This document shows, in pieces, positions 59,819 through 64,000 of a stretch of DNA of 64,000 nucleotides (positions are counted from its first letter, which is position 1; the number at the start of each line of letters is the position of its first letter). The notes under the pieces are model-generated. The model made no database searches. It saw only the letters and a list, made by a program, of their open reading frames with translations, and was not told the origin of the DNA. The stretch comes from Nocardioides sp. Kera G14 (lineage in GTDB: Bacteria > Actinomycetota > Actinomycetes > Propionibacteriales > Nocardioidaceae), in assembly GCF_020715565.1 (NCBI RefSeq), contig NZ_CP085839.1, positions 3,100,001 to 3,164,000 of the forward strand, given 5' to 3'. Position numbers and translations under genes: made by a program.

Positions 59819-61033
59819 TCAGGAAACGAACGCCGCCTCGCTGCCGGGCTCGACCACCCGGCGGGCCACGACGAAGACGGTTGCGCAGAGCAGGACTGCG
59901 CCGAGTGTGGTGAGGGCCATCGGGACGGCGGTGTCCTCGCCACCCAGCCCGGAGAGGACCGAGCAGAGCGACATCGTCAGGAACATCAGGCCGCCGACGA
60001 CAGCCGAGCCGGCGCCGGCGCGGTCGCGCACCTGCTCCATCGCGAGGCTGACCGCGTTGCCGGTGACGAAGCCGAGCGAGGCGATCACCACCCACAACGG
60101 GACCAACAGAAGGATCGGATGCGGCGAGGCCGCCGCACCCAGCACGAGCAGCGCGGCCGTTGCGGCCACGGGGAGGGCGAGGGAGATGGTCCGTGCCGGG
60201 TGGATCCGGGCGCGAGCGCGCGCCGCCGAGCGAGTACCCGCCCAGAAGACGCCTGCCGAGTTGAGCGCGAACCCGAGGCCGAAGACCCACCCCGGCAGGC
60301 CGAGCACTCCCTGGTAGATGAACGACGAGGAGGAGATGAAGGACATGATCGCGCCCATCGACAGCGCCTGCGTGAGGGCCTGCAGGACGAACGCCGGACG
60401 GCGGAGTACGACGCCGAGGGGCCGATAGCTCAGCGTCGCGGTTCGACGTGAGGCCGGGAGGGTCTCCCGCACGACCGTGACCGCACCGACGAGCTGGGCG
60501 GCCATGCAGAGCGTGACGACGCCGAGCACGCCACGCCACGGCACGTGTCCGGAGAGGAGGCCGCCGACGACCGGCGCCGCGATCGGCGCGATCGCCTGCA
60601 CCGCCATCATCAGCGAGATCGAGTGGGCGGCGGCGAAACCGCGGGAGAGGTCGGAGATGACCGCCCTGGCGAGCACCATCGTCGCGGCGGCACAGACGGC
60701 CTGCACGAAACGGGCGCCGATCATGACCTCGACGTTCGGCGAGAACATCACGACGACCGAGGCGACGGTGGCGATCGCCGAGCCGACGACCATCGGTCGC
60801 CACCGACCCACGCGGTCGGACAGCGGCCCCCACAAGAGCTGTCCGACCCCGATGCCCAGCAGGAAAGCGGTGAGCGTCAGCTGGACGTGGGGCGCGTCCG
60901 TCCGGAGGCCGTGGCTGATCTCAGGGAAGGAGGCGAGGTAGATGTCGGTCGCGATCGGCCCGGTCGCCGAGAGGAGCGCCAGGACGAGGATCAGGCGGAG
61001 CGGCAGCGCCTTCTCCGGCGGGGTCGCACTCAC
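59819..61033 (-). CDS. MFS transporter, Bcr/CflA-like, coupled to mobA
   Basis: A 404-residue 12-segment permease, clearly paralogous to the one at 7436-8659 (shared GQLLWGPLSDRVGRW, HVPWRGVL, and LSFISSSSFIYQ-like blocks). Its ATG overlaps the stop of the MobA gene by 4 bases. Both paralogues thus sit directly behind a 3-hydroxybenzoate hydroxylase, which suggests transport of that acid or its hydroxylated product. Confidence 0.88.
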   Translation of the reverse strand: MSATPPEKALPLRLILVLALLSATGPIATDIYLASFPEISHGLRTDAPHVQLTLTAFLLGIGVGQLLWGPLSDRVGRWRPMVVGSAIATVASVVVMFSPNVEVMIGARFVQAVCAAATMVLARAVISDLSRGFAAAHSISLMMAVQAIAPIAAPVVGGLLSGHVPWRGVLGVVTLCMAAQLVGAVTVVRETLPASRRTATLSYRPLGVVLRRPAFVLQALTQALSMGAIMSFISSSSFIYQGVLGLPGWVFGLGFALNSAGVFWAGTRSAARARARIHPARTISLALPVAATAALLVLGAAASPHPILLLVPLWVVIASLGFVTGNAVSLAMEQVRDRAGAGSAVVGGLMFLTMSLCSVLSGLGGEDTAVPMALTTLGAVLLCATVFVVARRVVEPGSEAAFVS

Positions 61034-62922
61034 GATCCGCCGGTCGACCGCATGCTCAGCGCGAAGAAGGCGGTGAGCTCATCGCGCGCGGCGAGGGGCA
61101 GCACGTGGGCGACGTACATGTCCGGGCGGACGACGACGAGCGCACCGGTCCGCGCCACTCCTCGCTCGGAGAAGATGTCGCGAGCCGGGTCCGTCGCGTG
61201 GACCTTCTCGTAGTCGATCAGGTCGAACGGCCCGACGCGGGGGAGGAAGAGCGTCGGCACTGCGCGCAGGTCGACCTCGTCGTGCCGGCCCTGGAAGACG
61301 ACCTTCACGTCGAAGAGCGCGTCGAGCTCAGCGTCGGCCGGGTTGAAGCTGCCCAGCGGCGAGTCGCCCGCATCGAGCATCCACTCGGCCCACTCCTGCA
61401 GCGCCGGGGAGTCGGCGGGGCGGGCACCGTCGGCGAAGGCGTAGATCCGCCAACGGCCGTCGGCACGCGCGTGATGGCCGAGCTCCATCGGGTTGGCGTC
61501 GGCCACGCGTACGACGCCGGCGGAATGGAACCGCTTGCCGAGGGGGAACCCCGTGGCCAGTGCCTGATGCTGGTCCCTGCCCGTGATGATCGACGGGGCG
61601 TAGTGCGTGCGGAAGCCCGCGGGGAACTCGGCGGTCTTGACGTAGAACTCCGCCAACTCGTCCGGCGGGATCTCGGCCGGGTCCTTGGTGAGCATCGTCG
61701 ACCACTCGCGGTCGAAGTCGATCAAATTCTTGGCGACCACCTGCCGCTCGGCGGCGTAGGTGTCGAGCAGCGAGGCCGGGCTGAGCTCGCTGATCACCTG
61801 GCCGAGCTTCCAGCCGAGGTTGAAGGTGTCCTGCATCGAGACGTTCATGCCCTGCCCGGCCTTGGCGCTGTGCGTGTGGCAGGCGTCGCCGGCGATGAAG
61901 ACCCGCGGCGCACGCGTCCCCACCTCGTCGGCCGGCACGTCGTCGAAGCGCGACGTCAGACGGTGGCCGACCTCGTAGACGCTGTGCCACGGCACGTGCC
62001 GGACATCGAGCGTGTAGGGCGCGAGGATCTCGTTGGCCTTGGCGATCGCGGCGTCGAGGCTCGTGGATCGCACCGCGCCACGGTCGCTCTCGTCGACCTC
62101 GCCGAGGTCGACGTACATCCGGAAGAGGTGGCCGCCCTCGCGCGGGATGAGCTGGATGCCGCCCTTCGGCGTCTGGACCTGGCACTTGGTGCGGATGTCC
62201 GGGAAGTCGGTGACGGCGAGCGCATCCAGAACGGCCCAGGCGTGCATGGCCTGGGTGCCCTCGAGTCGCATGCCGAGCGCCTCGCGGACCGCACTGCGCG
62301 CGCCGTCCGCGCCGACGACGTACACCGCCCGCACGGTCCTCTCCTCCCCCGCTCCTTCGCCGGCGGTCCGACGCAGGGTGACCTCGACCGGCCGCTCGCC
62401 CTCGGGCAGCACCTTGAGGTCGATCAGCTCCCAGCCGTAGTCCGGTGCGATCCGCCCCGGCCCGAAGCGCGCTGCCTCGGCGAAGTAGTCGATCACCCTC
62501 GCCTGGTTGATGATCAGGTGTGGGAACTCGCTGAAGCCGTCCGGGTCGTCGACGGTCCGCTGGGTGCGGACGATGCGGGACGGATCATCGGGATCGGTCG
62601 ACCAGAAGTTCATCGCGGTGAGGTGGAAGGCCTCCGCGATGACGCGCTCGGCGAAGCCGAACGCCTGGAAGGTCTCGACGCTGCGGGCCTGGATGCCGTC
62701 GGCCTGTCCCATCTCGAGCCGGCCGCCGCGACGCTCGATGATCCGGGTGTTGATCGTCGGGTACTGAGACATCTGTGCAGCGAGCAGGATGCCGGCTGGG
62801 CCGGCGCCGACGATGAGCAGATCCATCTCGTCGGGCAGCTCGTCGGGTCGGTCGAGCCCGAGCCCGGCCGCGGGCTGGATCCGCGGGTCCGTGGTGACGT
62901 AGCCGTGGTGGTGGAACTGCAT
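61030..62922 (-). CDS. mobA: 3-hydroxybenzoate 4-monooxygenase (MobA type)
   Basis: FAD-dependent hydroxylase of 630 residues that converts 3-hydroxybenzoate to protocatechuate, a substrate for the PcaHG dioxygenase encoded upstream. It follows the known Comamonas enzyme closely: the start MQFHHHGYVTTDPRIQPA, LLIVGAGPAGILLAAQMSQY, EMGQADGIQARSVETFQAFG, VVGADGARSAVREALGM, IAGDACHTHSAKAGQGMNVS and a thioredoxin-like C-terminal domain ending in ALVVVRPDMYVAHVLPL. It lies 7 bases after the DUF3500 gene and overlaps the transporter gene. Confidence 0.92.
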   Translation of the reverse strand: MQFHHHGYVTTDPRIQPAAGLGLDRPDELPDEMDLLIVGAGPAGILLAAQMSQYPTINTRIIERRGGRLEMGQADGIQARSVETFQAFGFAERVIAEAFHLTAMNFWSTDPDDPSRIVRTQRTVDDPDGFSEFPHLIINQARVIDYFAEAARFGPGRIAPDYGWELIDLKVLPEGERPVEVTLRRTAGEGAGEERTVRAVYVVGADGARSAVREALGMRLEGTQAMHAWAVLDALAVTDFPDIRTKCQVQTPKGGIQLIPREGGHLFRMYVDLGEVDESDRGAVRSTSLDAAIAKANEILAPYTLDVRHVPWHSVYEVGHRLTSRFDDVPADEVGTRAPRVFIAGDACHTHSAKAGQGMNVSMQDTFNLGWKLGQVISELSPASLLDTYAAERQVVAKNLIDFDREWSTMLTKDPAEIPPDELAEFYVKTAEFPAGFRTHYAPSIITGRDQHQALATGFPLGKRFHSAGVVRVADANPMELGHHARADGRWRIYAFADGARPADSPALQEWAEWMLDAGDSPLGSFNPADAELDALFDVKVVFQGRHDEVDLRAVPTLFLPRVGPFDLIDYEKVHATDPARDIFSERGVARTGALVVVRPDMYVAHVLPLAARDELTAFFALSMRSTGGS

Positions 62923-62929
62923 CGTCGCG

Positions 62930-64000
62930 TCACGGCCTCTTGTAGACCTGCGGGACATACCATGCCTCGGTGTTGAGTGCGGCGTCCTCGGTGGCGCGGT
63001 GGGAGACGAGGCGGCGCTGGAGGTGCTCGCCGTTGGCGCCGTGCTGGCGGTAGTGGTCGAGCAGCAGGTCCTGGCCGAGGTCGTTGTGCAGGTCGCGCCA
63101 GACCGTGTGGACGTGCTGGCCGGCCGCGACCGCGTTGTCCGCCTCGACGAGCAGGCCCGAGGTGGAGACCCGGTAGTAGTGCGCGGTGTCGGGCCGCGTG
63201 CCGCCGGCCCAGGCGAAGTGGAGCAGCTTCGGGTCCTCGGCCAGCACCTGCTCGCGGTACTGCGCGCTGATCTCCTCGGGACCGGTCTCCACGAAGCGCA
63301 GGAGCAGGTTGCGCACGGCCTCGAGCTGCGCACCGTCGAGGTCGGCACCGCTCACCCCGGACGGCGCGGCCTTCACGAAGCGGACCGCCTCACGGTCGGC
63401 GTCGGTGATCTCGTAGCCGACGATGCCCAGGTCAACCGGGTCGGACCACTCCTCCGCGCCGACGTACGGCACCTGCCGGGTGACGAAGTCGGCCGGGGCC
63501 ACGTCGTGGATGACGGCCTCCTCGCGCAGGTCGGTCGAGAGGCCGTCGAGGATCTCGAAGGCCATCTCCTCGCTCTGCCCCAGCGGGTTGAGCACGCCGG
63601 CCGGGATCGGCATCGCACCCATCGCGAACGGCGTGATCGTCAGGTAGCGCTGGGCGACGATCGTGAATGAGAGCGAGAGGTGGTGGCCGATGATCCGCCA
63701 GCCCCAGGTGTCCTCGAACCCGGGGCGACCGAAGATCGTGATCCAGTAGTTCTCGGGGTCACGGAACTCGCCGGCGATGACGCCGAAACCGCGCTCGATG
63801 ACCTCCATCTCCCGCAGCAGGTTCTCGGTCGCCATGACCGAGAGCACCTGGCTGTAGCCGCGCATGGAGAGGCCGGACTTGATCAGGGCGTGGGCCAGGA
63901 TCCGCTGGTGGTGGTCGAGCTTGTTGAGGGCGACGCCGGTGCGGTCGGGCTTCGGGATGAAGTCCCAGTCGAGGCGACGCGGGTCGTCCATCGCGGGGAT
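62930..64000 (-). CDS. DUF3500 family protein (5' end outside window)
   Basis: A clear DUF3500 protein: ALNKLDHHQRILAHALIKS, YWITIFGRPG, WGWRIIGHHLSLSFTIV, and the hallmark C-terminal HVHTVWRDLHNDLGQDLL. An ATG at 63991 is in frame, but the frame stays open to the window edge and the family usually has 30 or so further residues before this point, so the gene probably continues. It is upstream of, and only 7 bases from, mobA on the same strand, so it belongs to that operon. Function is unknown. Confidence 0.85.
   Translation of the reverse strand: MPAMDDPRRLDWDFIPKPDRTGVALNKLDHHQRILAHALIKSGLSMRGYSQVLSVMATENLLREMEVIERGFGVIAGEFRDPENYWITIFGRPGFEDTWGWRIIGHHLSLSFTIVAQRYLTITPFAMGAMPIPAGVLNPLGQSEEMAFEILDGLSTDLREEAVIHDVAPADFVTRQVPYVGAEEWSDPVDLGIVGYEITDADREAVRFVKAAPSGVSGADLDGAQLEAVRNLLLRFVETGPEEISAQYREQVLAEDPKLLHFAWAGGTRPDTAHYYRVSTSGLLVEADNAVAAGQHVHTVWRDLHNDLGQDLLLDHYRQHGANGEHLQRRLVSHRATEDAALNTEAWYVPQVYKRP

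Overview
The window is a gene-dense, very GC-rich stretch of actinobacterial chromosome. Codon third positions are almost all G or C, GTG starts are frequent, and most genes are coupled by 1- or 4-base overlaps. A mycothiol-dependent type of maleylpyruvate isomerase, a fused PcaL, Holin-X/DUF3618 proteins and a DUF222-HNH gene all fit Actinomycetota. Nocardioidaceae (Nocardioides or Pimelobacter type) is my guess from overall feel, not from a marker gene. No gap between genes exceeds about 215 bases, and I see no rRNA, tRNA, CRISPR array or complete insertion sequence.

Nearly the whole window is an aromatic-compound catabolic island. From left to right: a MarR-controlled efflux pump and an HPP membrane protein (1-2708). 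A gentisate pathway with its IclR regulator, from 3-hydroxybenzoate through gentisate, maleylpyruvate and fumarylpyruvate, plus a transporter (2705-8659). A flavin reductase and two DHA2 transporters (8625-12720). A divergent TetR-controlled module in which a hydantoinase/acetone-carboxylase-like pair faces a LigAB-type ring-cleavage dioxygenase, a C-C hydrolase and a 4,5-dihydroxyphthalate-decarboxylase-like protein (11038-20784). A hydroxyquinol/maleylacetate module with a TfdB-like phenol hydroxylase and a TetR-AraC regulator pair (20799-26363). An MhpA-like hydroxylase with an NTF2-like partner (26496-28492). A Liv-type ABC importer preceded by a hydratase, a tautomerase and a DUF3500 protein, with an IclR regulator (28551-36676).

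The right half holds the beta-ketoadipate pathway: pcaF, pcaI, pcaJ with a LysR regulator (36796-40281), a CitE-like lyase (40382-41290), and pobA-pcaH-pcaG-pcaB-pcaL with an IclR regulator (43123-49062). The two pca blocks are separated by a DUF3618/Holin-X membrane cassette. Next come benzoylformate decarboxylase, an aldehyde dehydrogenase and an aromatic-acid transporter with a LysR regulator (49079-54461), a flavinylated electron-transfer cassette of membrane reductase, FMN-binding protein and ApbE (54527-57226), an alpha/beta hydrolase, a DUF222-HNH gene, and finally a second 3-hydroxybenzoate hydroxylase (MobA) with a paralogous transporter and a second DUF3500 protein cut by the window end.

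Together the genes feed mandelate-type, hydroxybenzoate, resorcinol/phenol-type and unknown aromatics into four ring-cleavage routes: gentisate, LigAB-type meta, hydroxyquinol and protocatechuate ortho. Several catabolic promoters carry CRP/GlxR-like palindromes on top of their local regulators. The most interesting items are the uncharacterised HyuAB/LigAB module, the paired hydroxylase-transporter duplication, the two DUF3500 genes, and small palindromic repeats that lie in frame inside pcaB.
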